From NCBI RefSeq assembly GCF_963678635.1, contig NC_087070.1:42518988-42578987 (forward strand): a stretch of DNA of 60,000 bases, given 5' to 3'. The notes under the pieces were generated by a model, which saw only the letters and a program-made list of their open reading frames with translations, was not told where the DNA came from and made no database searches. How positions within the stretch are numbered: the stretch's first letter is position 1; every line of letters begins with the position of its first letter. The translations under genes and the position numbers were made by a program. Source of the stretch: Symsagittifera roscoffensis. Its lineage: Eukaryota; Xenacoelomorpha; Acoela; Convolutidae. Shown piece after piece: positions 23,531 to 33,062 of the stretch.

Positions 23531-24294
23531 AGTAATAATTAGACTACGCCCGTTTCAGGTAGTATTTTTTTTCAAAAACGTTTCTCAATTTATTTTTTTT
23601 TGGATTCGCAACTTTGCCTTGATTTCCGTCGGTTCATTTTCCTTTTTTCAAAGCCATTTTTTGATTGTTTAATAGGGGTTTTACTGCCTTACTTTCTTGA
23701 GCAAACGTTTTGTTCCAATTTAGACAGTTTTTCTACAATAAACGAAAATTCAGTAATTTGTAAGTTTAATAAGTCTGATGATGGGTTATTTTTTTTCTCA
23801 TTTTCTTCTCATTAAAAAAAATGTTTCAACAGTTTTAGTTCATGTTCTATCGGCTAGCCAAATTATATTGCATAATTTCGAGCGCATATATATTCACATG
23901 CGATATATGTTGCAGATTGGATGGGTCCTAAACTTTTCTAAAACTTTATGTAATTTTTCTGACAACAGTTTTTTTTTTCAGCTCAAACAGGTTTGGAACC
24001 AAAAATTGTTGCTGCTCGGCAATTAACTTTCAATTCTCTGAACTGTTTTTGAACTTCTTTCCTATGCAACGATGAAGTTTTTTTAGCTGTTTTTTTTTCA
24101 ATGTTTCGAATTATTTTTTCAAGTAATTTTTCAACTTAGTTTTTCAGAAATTTTTTTTGCATCGCAAGTGCTGCGTTGAAGCTCCGTTTCGCCTCTGTAT
24201 TATGATTTTGTTCTTATGATTATGAATATTATGATTACTTTGTTTATTATAGTGTGAACAAAACTTTAAAGAAAGAAATAACAGTGATAGTGAC

Positions 24295-24532
24295 CTGTCA
24301 ATGCTGATTGCAGTCATGCTGAAGGTGGAGGCTGCAGCTGACAGAGGGGCTACAAGGCGGACTATCTTGCAGAATTTGCTTCCAGTTCCGAACAGCCACT
24401 CGCCGGAGAGATTGGACACAAAGTACCAGGGGATATTGAGGGTTGTGTACATTACGTCACTGATGGAGAGGTTCACCAAGAAGTAGTTAGTCACGTTGTG
24501 CATACTAGCGTGCATACCAACTACCCAGATCA
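24295..24532 (-). CDS. Class A neuropeptide GPCR, TM1 end to TM3 exon (tachykinin-receptor-like)
   Basis: Opens at the acceptor TTCTTCAG with TG ATC TGG, so a preceding exon must supply one base and most of TM1. It encodes IWVV (end of TM1), then NVTNYFLVNLSISDVMYTT (TM2 with N...LxxSD), the extracellular loop GEWLFGTGSKFCKIV with the disulfide Cys, and TM3 ending AAASTFSMTAISIDR at the donor GACAG/GTCACT. The VTNYFLVNL, SMTAxxxDR and later KRRIVKMM and TVYNPIIYC patterns together are most like tachykinin/neurokinin receptors. The TM1 exon was not found in the window. Confidence 0.8.
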
Positions 24533-25385
24533 CTGAAGAAAAAATTACATTAGCCCAGGTCGAAATATTCTACGCTTCGTTTTTTTAAAGTCACATTGTG
24601 CATACTACTAGCGTGTATGCAAACTACTCAAATCACTGAAAAAAAATACATTTGCCGAGGTCGAAATATTCTATGCCTTTTTTTTAGAACCAGAAGACAA
24701 AACGAAACATTTCGAGGAAAGACGAGCTTCTGTGATGAACTAACTCTGGTAATTTATGCAAATGTCAAAAACCCTTTCAGAAAAATGGACCATTTATTCA
24801 TCTTCAACATACTTATAACAGCAATTTTGATCTGTTTCACTCTTGATTTGTGCTGCGTTGTAGATTTACAAAAGTGTACAAAAGTGTTTTCTAAGTTTCA
24901 AAACATTGGTATGAAACTGTTTTTTGTAACTAATTATCGTACAATGTAAAGCAATAATCACCAATTAAGGCAGCAATCACTTAGTAAAAAACCAATTAAT
25001 TAATTGGTAACATCAGCTTTACAGAAAAAATCTGCGTGGAACTTTTGTTGGAATTTACATGTGATTCAACCACTAATCGCCTGACGCAAATCACAATTTA
25101 TTCACGTTAATTCAATGAATTATTTAGATTAGGCTATAGACGTAAATGTAAAACAAACTATAACAAGTTGTAATCGAAGCCTAATGATAAAGCCTCCAAA
25201 CCTAGAAAAAATGTATGAAATTTATTATTAATAAAAAACACAACAAATCAAGAAACACTCCATACAAACGTCGGGTAGTGTCGAACAATACTGCGTAAAA
25301 AATTCCTTAACAGTGAATCGAGTCATCTTTATTTTTTAATTAGTGTTCGTGGTGTCAAATTTTCCAATTGGTTCAACAACGTTGA
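24533..25385. other. Upstream intron portion of the receptor gene
   Basis: No gene recognised. It contains a duplicate of the TM2-TM3 exon's 3' splice region (24590-24677). The rest is AT-rich sequence up to the old hAT-like element. Confidence 0.5.
24590..24677 (-). repeat. Tandem duplicate of an exon boundary
   Basis: Bases 24590-24677 repeat 24489-24577: AGTCACATTGTGCATACTA, CTAGCGTG, AACTACTCAAATCACTGAA, then GGTCGAAATATTCTA. The copy includes the first codons of the receptor exon and the acceptor with its T run, now diverged and out of use. Confidence 0.75.
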
Positions 25386-25756
25386 AAATGGCGGACCTAA
25401 GAGATTTTTTCGAGAAGGGAGGGCAGATTTTCAAAAATTATTCGAAAATTTTTTCGACTTTTTTGTAGGTCAACCAAATTGATTTTTTGAGCACTCTCAT
25501 ACCATTATAAAAACCTTAATTTGAACAAAATTTTGCGCCGCAAGTGAATTATTGAAAAAAAAGGTAAGAAAGCCATTTTTGGGCACTTTATGGAAAAACT
25601 TGACCAAGGAGTTGCGTTTTTTCAGCGAACGCTCCCCTTAAAAATTAATATATATTGGCGCAGAAGTCGCCTTTAGAAAATTTTACGGTTGGTCAGCCGA
25701 AAACGGATGTCATAAAATAATACCAAAGGGGGACTCTTTGGTTGGTGAGGGGGTCG

Positions 25757-25969
25757 TGATAAAATGTTTCTTTGTTACGGATAATTCTACTTAGTTACAA
25801 ATAAGATATGTTTAAAAAGTGAATTAATCTCTAAATTAAAACATTAAAAAGTGAGCGGTCATTCTCTCCGTCGGAGAGAATGAAGATAACAAGGTCATAT
25901 CTAAATTAACCAGTTAAGAAACTTTAAAACTAATTAAATGAAATAAGACGAATAGTAAGATTCGCAACA
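25757..25969 (-). repeat. 3' LTR of element C
   Basis: TG...CA bounded, 213 bp. It contains a perfect 9-bp-arm palindrome (TTCTCTCCG-T-CGGAGAGAA) at 25862-25880. It differs from the 5' LTR at about three sites, suggesting a fairly recent insertion. Confidence 0.92.
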
Positions 25970-25977
25970 TTCCCCTT
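25970..25977 (-). other. Polypurine tract of element C
   Basis: Sense AAGGGGAA directly abuts the 3' LTR, the expected place and composition for plus-strand priming. The following bases are AT-rich non-coding up to the integrase stop at 26264. Confidence 0.7.
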
Positions 25978-26263
25978 AGTGGGAAAAAAATTAAAGTACT
26001 AAGCGCCATGATACATAACATGTTATCTAATCCTTTTTCTCCCTCTCGAGAAGTCCAACAAGGATTGAAAATTAAATAATGCGCAATATCACAAATGAAA
26101 TTTTAGTGCTCCGAAGGAATGACTGAATTAGAAAGAATGATATAATATTTAATTCCGGCGGATTATAATCCCTAGTTATAAGAAGGTAAACTCTAACTGC
26201 GCTGAAACGAAATACTAGTACGAAATAATGACTAAATGCGAGTTTTCAAGTTTTTGATTTAGT

Positions 26264-28447
26264 TTAGCTGTCCCCTTCCATGAATTTTTCTAGCTCAGCG
26301 TTAAAAATTTCACTGTCTAAGTCGATGTAGTTGTCGAAACTATTCACCGCATCTCTCATGGATTCGTCGGTAGAGGCGATGGAGAATTGATCGGGAGATG
26401 AAGGGTACGCTGGGCCCGGTGCACGGTCCTCCGGTAGAGTGTCGCAAATGTGGGTCTGGTTCTCCGAGGGATTCTCTCTGAAGTTTAGTGTGGGGAAGCC
26501 CGAGCTGTCGCCCTCGTCCAGAGATAAAGGGTTATTCGCAGAGCCTGGTTGGTTTTCGAACTCGTCTATAATATCTATGTAATATCGCTTACCATAGAAT
26601 TGTGGGTGACCAACATTTCGACTTGAACGTCTTAATTTAAATTCGTTACCGGTGATAGTGATTTCCTTAGGATGTCTTTCCTCACTAGTTGCACTTTCGT
26701 TAGAGGAGTCCTCTATCTCAAAGACTGAAAATTCCACCGGATTTACTCCTTCCAATGCTTTTGTTGAATCTGAAGGAGTGTTTGGGCCCTCTGTTGTCGT
26801 AGCGGTAGAAGATTCGCCAGGTGGGTGTGAGGTAGTTTGAGGTGCTGGCTTTATACTAATTGGGCATTCCGCTGTATCTGTAGATTGAAGTTGTTCGTCT
26901 AAAATCTCAGATTTTATATTAGTTTGATATGTTTGAGGAGCTAATGATGGGGAAGGTTTTTTGTTAAAAATGAGATTATCTGAAATGAAGCGTTTTCGTA
27001 TCATTTCTCTGCATGGAAAACCTCCCGCAATCCATTCCCAATCACTAATGTCCGACGTATCCGACGGAATGAACATGGATTCGTCACCTGCTAAGTATCC
27101 TGTGTTCGAATTCGAGGCTTTATTTCGGTTTCGCTTCGATTTGTTGAATTTAGTAGGCTGTCTCGTTCCTCTAGATCTGGTGGTGACCGGGGTGAAAGAC
27201 TCTGTGTGTCGTCCTGTCTTAGTGTCTGGTTTCCGCGTCTGTTGTGTCTTCGCTTTGTTTGTCTTTCTTGGACCTACTTGTAAATCACTGTTAGAAAAAG
27301 AGGGAAATGAGATATTTCCGTTGAATGAACGAATTGTAGAGGATTTAGACTTTGGGATGGCGATGTCCGATTTTCTAATGATTTTTCCGTCGGATAGTTC
27401 AACCGTGGATTTTGTTGAGTTTATTATTTTCTGATCTAGTTGTTTATAGAAGGGATTTCCGTTTATACTTCTGTTGGTTTTTCGTAGTAAATTACCTTTA
27501 AACGGAGTGCTTAAGGCCACTCGGGAAGATGAAGGTTTTGAGGTTGTAGGAAGGTCTGAGTCGTAGCCTTTCTCCAATGGTGACTGGTTCTTTTTCGGTA
27601 CAAGAAAGTCTTTGTATCCGTCCTCTATCCGATCGTCAGCATTCCAGTCAAGGGCCCTTTCTCTGCTTAAGATCGACTTCCCTTTGTCTAAAAATCCACC
27701 GGATAATTTACTAGATGCTAATTGCTTCCAGATCGTGTTCGGTTTTCTATTAAAGTGTATTTCGAAAGGTGAGCATTTTATTTTTGATTGAAAGGAAGAT
27801 CGTAAATTCCAAATGATTTTCGAAATGGCAGTTTGTAATGTAGGTTTTTGTTGTTCTAAAGACATTGCTAATAATTTGATTTTTACAGTATGAACAAGTT
27901 TTTCTACAAGACCGTTAGAACGATGGTCCCCAACTGTACAAAATATTAATTTGATATTAAGAGAATTGCAAAATAATTTAAAATCCTGACTAGTAAAACA
28001 GGATGCGTGGTCAACACGAATAGAGATAGGAATCCCATGGAGATAAAAATAATCTTGAAGGAATTCGATTACCGTGTTTGATGACGTTGAAGAAGTAATT
28101 TTTGCTGATGGGAATTTTGAAAAACGATCTATACATAATAAGATGTATTTATTGTTTCCCCAGTTGCTATCTAATGGACCGGCAAAATCAAGGTTTAATT
28201 CCTCATTAGGTTCAAATAAAGTGGGAAGTTCGCTAATTTGTGTAGTTGGTATGATGCTTTTTATAATCTTACCGGTTTGGGTGCATTGTGTGCAATTAAT
28301 CCCGTGGAAGTAAATTTGCCGGTTTATATGTGGCCACCAAATATATTGTGCCATGTATTTCATACCGAATTGGCCAGGGTGCGATTCATGTAAAGTTTTT
28401 AAAACGGCGTTTCTAAGTGTAAATGGAATAACCAATTTTCCATCCAT
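26264..28447 (-). CDS. Integrase and C-terminal tail of element C
   Basis: The zinc-binding HHCC domain (HESHPGQFG ... CTQCTQ, residues about 16-60) precedes the catalytic core with Asp in LDFAGP (about residue 86), Asp in IRVDHASCF (about 146, unlike the usual TDNG) and Glu in GLVEKLV (about 182). About 500 further residues form a long, charged, Ser/Pro-rich tail with no recognised fold. The frame in fact continues upstream to about 28525; the listed ATG is internal. A one-base difference in the A7 run (28526-28532) separates it from the RT/RNase H frame. It integrates the cDNA into host DNA. Confidence 0.85.
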   Translation of the reverse strand: MDGKLVIPFTLRNAVLKTLHESHPGQFGMKYMAQYIWWPHINRQIYFHGINCTQCTQTGKIIKSIIPTTQISELPTLFEPNEELNLDFAGPLDSNWGNNKYILLCIDRFSKFPSAKITSSTSSNTVIEFLQDYFYLHGIPISIRVDHASCFTSQDFKLFCNSLNIKLIFCTVGDHRSNGLVEKLVHTVKIKLLAMSLEQQKPTLQTAISKIIWNLRSSFQSKIKCSPFEIHFNRKPNTIWKQLASSKLSGGFLDKGKSILSRERALDWNADDRIEDGYKDFLVPKKNQSPLEKGYDSDLPTTSKPSSSRVALSTPFKGNLLRKTNRSINGNPFYKQLDQKIINSTKSTVELSDGKIIRKSDIAIPKSKSSTIRSFNGNISFPSFSNSDLQVGPRKTNKAKTQQTRKPDTKTGRHTESFTPVTTRSRGTRQPTKFNKSKRNRNKASNSNTGYLAGDESMFIPSDTSDISDWEWIAGGFPCREMIRKRFISDNLIFNKKPSPSLAPQTYQTNIKSEILDEQLQSTDTAECPISIKPAPQTTSHPPGESSTATTTEGPNTPSDSTKALEGVNPVEFSVFEIEDSSNESATSEERHPKEITITGNEFKLRRSSRNVGHPQFYGKRYYIDIIDEFENQPGSANNPLSLDEGDSSGFPTLNFRENPSENQTHICDTLPEDRAPGPAYPSSPDQFSIASTDESMRDAVNSFDNYIDLDSEIFNAELEKFMEGDS

Positions 28448-28466
28448 ATATAATAGTCCGTCGGAT

Positions 28467-30665
28467 TCATGAAGGTCTTTCGAAAATTGGTGTAAGTAAC
28501 GGGAATTTGCGTTGATGTTTTCTACTTTTTTTCTGTAAAGCCTTCACAATTGGGTTTACCATCTCATCATCTTCCGTTGATAAAGCAACCAACTTTGCAT
28601 TGAATAAAGTATTTAAGTCCAAAGGTCTTTCAGGTAACTTGAGGTTTTCTCGAAATTTAGTTACTAACTTTTTGTGCTCTGAGGAAATTTGGAAATCAAT
28701 AGAGACCTGTATCCCGGAAGTGGAAGGATTTACTACAATTTGGTTATTTGACATCTTTACACTATTTAAAAGTTTGAAATCCGAAGGATTACTAATTAAG
28801 CTACTGTTAATAATTAAAAAATAAAAAAAGGCTGAATTTGATAGAAGGATTTTAGTAGAATCTGTGCTTGAGAAATCCGAGGGAATACATTTAGAGTTAC
28901 AAAATTCTGTTCTATAGTGTTTTTGATTACAGATTGAGATGGAAGAATTGACGAAATTCAATGCTGTAATTATTACGTGATTTCGTAATTTCGTGTACTG
29001 GGAATTTTCCGAAATTGAATTAATTGAATTACGTAATGGATTTTCATTATCCAAAGGATTGAGTGCATTATATATTTTTTTGGTAGTTGCAACTACGAAT
29101 TCTTCGTCGTAATGTGATGGGGGAATTGCTTTACCCGAAGGAGTTCTTGAAATTAGATCGGTAAAACCCATATCTTTTCCCGCTAAATGCTTGATAGTAA
29201 AATTGAATGGTAGAAGACGATCTACCCATCTTGTCAATCGGCTATGGTACGTTTTGTTTCCGTGATTAGGTGAAAAAGCGGAAAGGAGAGCTTTGTGGTC
29301 GGTAATAATTTCGAATTCGGAGCCGTAGAGATAATTTTTGTAATGTTCCACCGCCCATACAACTCCTAATAACTCTAATTCGTTTGTTGAATATTTGGAT
29401 TCATGAGGATTTAAAAATCTTGAAGCAAATGACACTGTTTTCCAAACGTTTTCATGGAGTTGTTCAAGGGATGCTTCTAACCCATTATGTGAAGCATCGG
29501 TTTTTACTCTCGTGGACTTTTTTAAGTCGAAGTGTCTGTTTTCAGTAAGATTTACTATTTCTGATTTAATCTTATCGAATGCTTTTGAGTGATCTTCATT
29601 CCAAAGGAAAAATGACTTCTTGTTTAGAAGAGATCTAAGCGGGCTTCCGAGGGATGCTAAATTTGGTACAAATTTAATGTACTGATTAGTTGATCCGAAG
29701 AATGATCTTAATTCTTTTAGATTCTTTGGAATTGGAATATCTTTGATTGCCTTGGTTTTATCGAATAGTGGGGCGATTCCGGTTTTCGATATTTTAAAGC
29801 CGAGCCATTCGATTTCTTTCTGGAAGAATTTGCATTTCAACCATTTAACTGCCAAATTGTAACTATCTAGCGTTGATAAAATTTTATAAACAATTTTCTT
29901 GTGATCGTTAAAACTTCCTTTGGAAGCGACTAATATGTCGTCAAGGTAACAATTTGTAAAAGGAATATTTGCCAGAGTTGAGTCCATGACTCTTTGAAAC
30001 TCGTTTGGCATATCGCCGAATCCGTAAAAACCGGTTAAAAATTGATAAGTGCCTGTTATATCTCCGCCAACTAGGCTAAAATTGCATTGGCTGCTAGTAA
30101 AATTGTCTAGCGAGAGTTGACTATATGCGTTCTTTAAGTCTAGATTTGTAAACCATACTTCTCCGGCGGAATTGTTTGAAATTTGAGCCGCTACGTTATC
30201 CACTAATTCGTGTATATTGGGCATCTGATATTTGTTCTTGTAAATTTGTTTGTTGATAAATTTTGAATCTAGAGCTAGCTTTATCGATTTGTCTTTTTTA
30301 CAAGTGATAACTATCGGACTAATAAATCTGTCCTCGTCACAGTTTTCTAATTTTTTGATGTGTCCTTCGGATTTAAGTCTGTATAATTCTGATTTTATTG
30401 AATCCAGTAAGTGTAAAGGGACCCTCCTGCCTTTTAGTTGAATTGGCTTTAGTGGTTCGTGAAAGTGTGTTATTTTTGTTTGATTTTTTATCTTTCCAAT
30501 CCGAAGGAATAATTGTTTGAAGGTTTTGGAAATCATTTCTATTTCATTATCTCTGTCAAGTGAGGTAACTGAATTGATAGACTTACAAGTTCTCTTGTTG
30601 GTGGGTGCTGTGAATTGTTTTTGTGAAACTTCGATTCCGACTTTTGGTAAATTGTTGTTTCCCAA
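28467..30665 (-). CDS. Reverse transcriptase and RNase H of element C
   Basis: The protease C-terminal ILGNNNL motif opens the piece, then RT: SPIVITCKKD, LDLKNAYSQLSLD, FYGFGDMPNEFQRVMD and YLDDILVAS (catalytic DD near residue 240). RNase H follows with KTDASHNG (about residue 386), NELELLGV, TDHKALL and DLISR. There is no ATG at the point where the frame opens. It is in the same frame as gag, directly after the TAG at 30717-30719, so it was originally part of one Gag-Pol polyprotein. It ends with a shift in the A7 run before integrase. Confidence 0.9.
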   Translation of the reverse strand: MGNNNLPKVGIEVSQKQFTAPTNKRTCKSINSVTSLDRDNEIEMISKTFKQLFLRIGKIKNQTKITHFHEPLKPIQLKGRRVPLHLLDSIKSELYRLKSEGHIKKLENCDEDRFISPIVITCKKDKSIKLALDSKFINKQIYKNKYQMPNIHELVDNVAAQISNNSAGEVWFTNLDLKNAYSQLSLDNFTSSQCNFSLVGGDITGTYQFLTGFYGFGDMPNEFQRVMDSTLANIPFTNCYLDDILVASKGSFNDHKKIVYKILSTLDSYNLAVKWLKCKFFQKEIEWLGFKISKTGIAPLFDKTKAIKDIPIPKNLKELRSFFGSTNQYIKFVPNLASLGSPLRSLLNKKSFFLWNEDHSKAFDKIKSEIVNLTENRHFDLKKSTRVKTDASHNGLEASLEQLHENVWKTVSFASRFLNPHESKYSTNELELLGVVWAVEHYKNYLYGSEFEIITDHKALLSAFSPNHGNKTYHSRLTRWVDRLLPFNFTIKHLAGKDMGFTDLISRTPSGKAIPPSHYDEEFVVATTKKIYNALNPLDNENPLRNSINSISENSQYTKLRNHVIITALNFVNSSISICNQKHYRTEFCNSKCIPSDFSSTDSTKILLSNSAFFYFLIINSSLISNPSDFKLLNSVKMSNNQIVVNPSTSGIQVSIDFQISSEHKKLVTKFRENLKLPERPLDLNTLFNAKLVALSTEDDEMVNPIVKALQKKSRKHQRKFPLLTPIFERPS

Positions 30666-30716
30666 GATGTTTCTTTCATGACCTTGCGTTAAGAAGAAAT
30701 GGCATTCCTTGTGAGA

Positions 30717-32132
30717 CTATCCATTTGAGAAAATTGGGACGATTACCTCTCCAGTGATATTTATTGCATTGTTCATAAATCCGCAATAGAGTTCTTTAGT
30801 CGCTTTATCCACTGGATAAATTTTCACATAAGGGTCTCGTAACTTCAACTCGTGTAACACATCCTGCTTAAGGAAGCTTACAGGGCTTGCTGAATCCACC
30901 TGTATATTGAGAATTACTTGGTTTTCATTTCCTAAGCCGATGTTTAGTAATTTCTTCAGTTCCTTTCCTTGGTCGTCGTAGATAGTTGTTACGTTTAATA
31001 CAGAGTAATCATCGTTATCGCTCTGTCCGGACTCCGACCATGCGTTGATTACTCCACAGCATTCTCTATTGGCGTGGTCGATATGTACATCCGATTGTTC
31101 CGAAGGATAATTATGGTCTGTATTATTTACAATTTGACTATCCACAATATTTACATTTTTACGGCGTGATTTACAGAGTCTAGTAAAATGTCCTCGATTT
31201 TTACAAGTCGTACAAGTCGTATCTTTAGCGGGGCAAACCGCTAGATGTCCTTTTGTGAAATTTCCGCCGCATTTCATACATGTGTTGGTTCTTTCGATGT
31301 TTAGGGTGGGTTCTCTTTTTACATTAAAATGATTAAAAGATTTGTTGGAAGAATATCCGTTGGATTTAAAAGAACTCGTCATTTTGATGTGGTTTGTTAT
31401 TCCTTTTTCGTCAATCAGGGCTACATTTAAGGCTTCTAGTGGAGGTAAGGTTTCCGTGAGAAGTTTGCGCTGGATGTCCGAGTTCTTCATGTTATTGATA
31501 AAAATATCTCGAATCCATTCATCTTCTCCTGTGGGAATGTTACATCTTTTTGCCATTTCTGCAAGTGCCCCCCAGAATTGTTCTAATGATTCTCTGTCCC
31601 TCTCTTTTCTGTTTAATAACTTGTGTCTTTCGAAGGTTATGTTTGTCTTTCTCACAAAAGCTACGGACAAATTTTCCCAAAATTCTTTGAAAGAAATTTG
31701 TAGAACTTTAACTCTCGTGAACTTTTGGCCGAATATTTTCTTTCCTTCGTTTCCGAGGGCTAGATAGAGTATGGATCTGAGTTTTTTGTCCGCCTCTTCA
31801 AGTCTCATGCCGTTGAATTTCTTGGTTTCTGACTTTATTGAGGCCATTTCTTCGTCATCGAATCTCTTTTGTTCTCGAATATTCCTCTCGATGCGAGATG
31901 TTTTTTGAGCGTCGGATTCATTTTCCGGCGGATTTTCCAATGTTGGGGGAAGTGGATGATATCGTTCCGATGGATTCAAGAGATTTTCGATATCGATATT
32001 CTCCTTTGCGATTATTGCTAGCTGGAATAGATCGCTCCACTCTTCCCAAGGGATTGGTGGGTCCACTGTGTGGTTTTGCCAAAATGAAGGTATACCTCTC
32101 ACGTTTGATTCGTTGCTGTTTGACTGCGCCAT
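30717..32132 (-). CDS. Gag and N-terminal protease of element C (471 aa)
   Basis: Starts MAQSNSNESN; the ATG uses the last base of the 5' LTR plus the first two of the primer site. The Gag capsid-like helical region spans about residues 100-250. A Cys-rich knuckle region at about 285-325 includes a canonical C-X2-C-X4-H-X4-C (CTTCKNRGHFTRLC) after a variant one. Near residue 412 VDSASPVSF looks like the protease active-site Asp with Ala in place of Gly. An in-frame TAG stops it inside protease; the protease end motif lies beyond it in the same frame. Confidence 0.88.
   Translation of the reverse strand: MAQSNSNESNVRGIPSFWQNHTVDPPIPWEEWSDLFQLAIIAKENIDIENLLNPSERYHPLPPTLENPPENESDAQKTSRIERNIREQKRFDDEEMASIKSETKKFNGMRLEEADKKLRSILYLALGNEGKKIFGQKFTRVKVLQISFKEFWENLSVAFVRKTNITFERHKLLNRKERDRESLEQFWGALAEMAKRCNIPTGEDEWIRDIFINNMKNSDIQRKLLTETLPPLEALNVALIDEKGITNHIKMTSSFKSNGYSSNKSFNHFNVKREPTLNIERTNTCMKCGGNFTKGHLAVCPAKDTTCTTCKNRGHFTRLCKSRRKNVNIVDSQIVNNTDHNYPSEQSDVHIDHANRECCGVINAWSESGQSDNDDYSVLNVTTIYDDQGKELKKLLNIGLGNENQVILNIQVDSASPVSFLKQDVLHELKLRDPYVKIYPVDKATKELYCGFMNNAINITGEVIVPIFSNG
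32122..32131 (-). other. Primer binding site of element C
   Basis: Sense TGGCGCAGTC lies immediately next to the 5' LTR. This matches the 3' end of a Ser-type tRNA as used by some insect Ty3/Gypsy elements (family knowledge; not searched). It overlaps the gag start codon. Confidence 0.75.
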
Positions 32133-32344
32133 GATAAAATGTTTCTTTGTTACGGATAATTCTACTTAGTTACAAATAAGATATGTTTAAAAAGTGAATT
32201 AATCTCTAAATTAAATCATTAAAAAGTGAGCGGTCGTTCTCTCCGTCGGAGAGAATGAAGATAACAAGGTCATATCTAAATTAACCAGTTAAGAAACTTT
32301 AAAACTAATTAAATGAAATAAGACGAATAGTAAGATTCTCAACA
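32132..32344 (-). repeat. 5' LTR of element C
   Basis: 213 bp, TG...CA. The palindrome TTCTCTCCG-T-CGGAGAGAA lies at 32237-32255. It must carry the whole 5' untranslated leader, because gag starts at its last base. Confidence 0.92.
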
Positions 32345-32609
32345 GGTCGAAACCCTGAGGAGAGGGAAGGGAGCGTCCGCCCCACCAAACGCCCCCCTCC
32401 CTCAATCTGCCCCTGAACTTTGACATTTTTACTAAAAAATTAAAAACTGCATGAATTTGTAAAACTTTTAGAAAGTCTTTTTAAGTAGGTCGAAAACACT
32501 TTTTTTATCAAAATTTTATCAGAACTTTTTGTTTATTTAATTTTACCCCTATAAAACAATAAGCAATGCAAAAAAATTGATAAAAAATTTTCATGTTCGA
32601 AGAAAGAGA

Positions 32610-33062
32610 CAGAATATTTGTGCCCGGGGTGTTTTTTTTCTCGACAAATTTCGACATTTTAACCAGCAGTTTTTGATAAAGTTTTTTATATCATCTGAAA
32701 TTTATTTTTGTATTGAACTCAAATTTAGGAGGATAATTCACCTGCGATAAATTTGAGAATAGTTATGTGCAATTAGCGCGTAAGCGGAGTCTTAATCCGT
32801 CTTTGAAACATTCCAAATTAAATTGAGGCATCTTATTTGGCCGTTTCAATAATCTGAATTAAGCGAAATATCTCATTTTGTGCTTAACAAGTGCGAGGGG
32901 GTGGGGTGTTGGTATTAGAAAAAAATATCAGAAAAAAATGTGAAATTTTTTGGTTTTTTTCATTCGAAACTTTCATCAATATTTTGAAGCGATCATCACG
33001 TCGTCGAGCTTAAAAGGCAGTTCGATCATTCAGGGCTTCGCCCAGATACGAACAATCTTCTT
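32610..33062 (-). repeat. Interspersed repeat family copy, inverted
   Basis: Reads in reverse the family landmarks seen at 34197-34720: GAATATTTGTGCCCGGGGTG, AATTAGCGCGTAAGCGGAG, TTAATCCGTCTTTGAAAC and CATTCAGGGCTTCGCCC. Diverged. Confidence 0.65.

Larger units (their letters stand above)
18468..24294. other. Intron between the TM2-TM3 and TM4 exons
   Basis: About 5.8 kb with no supported coding gene. It contains AT-rich simple repeats, a hAT-type miniature element (20291-20662), a foldback repeat (20817-21054), a candidate miniature element (22120-22617) and a local tandem duplication (22618-23530), described separately. The remainder, including 18640-20280 and 21060-21930, shows nothing I can name. 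Confidence 0.6.
25757..32344 (-). mobile_element. LTR retrotransposon C (Ty3/Gypsy-like), 6.6 kb, near-complete
   Basis: Two 213-bp LTRs (25757-25969 and 32132-32344, three differences seen) flank gag, pol and integrase on the minus strand. The target duplication GGTCG is present at 25752-25756 and 32345-32349. The coding frame would be one continuous Gag-Pol but for a TAG inside protease and a one-base shift between RNase H and integrase. No envelope gene. It is unrelated in detail to A and B: different LTR, primer site and protein sequence. Confidence 0.95.
25386..32415. mobile_element. Old hAT-like miniature element split by element C
   Basis: Two pieces, 25386-25756 and 32350-32415, align in order with the clean copy at 20291-20662. 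Shared landmarks include TATATTGGCGC, CAAAGGGGGA and the CCGCCCC-type right end. The flanks AACGTTGA (25378-25385) and AACTTTGA (32416-32423) match at seven of eight bases, fitting a decayed 8-bp target duplication. Element C lies inside it, so it is older than C. Confidence 0.75.
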
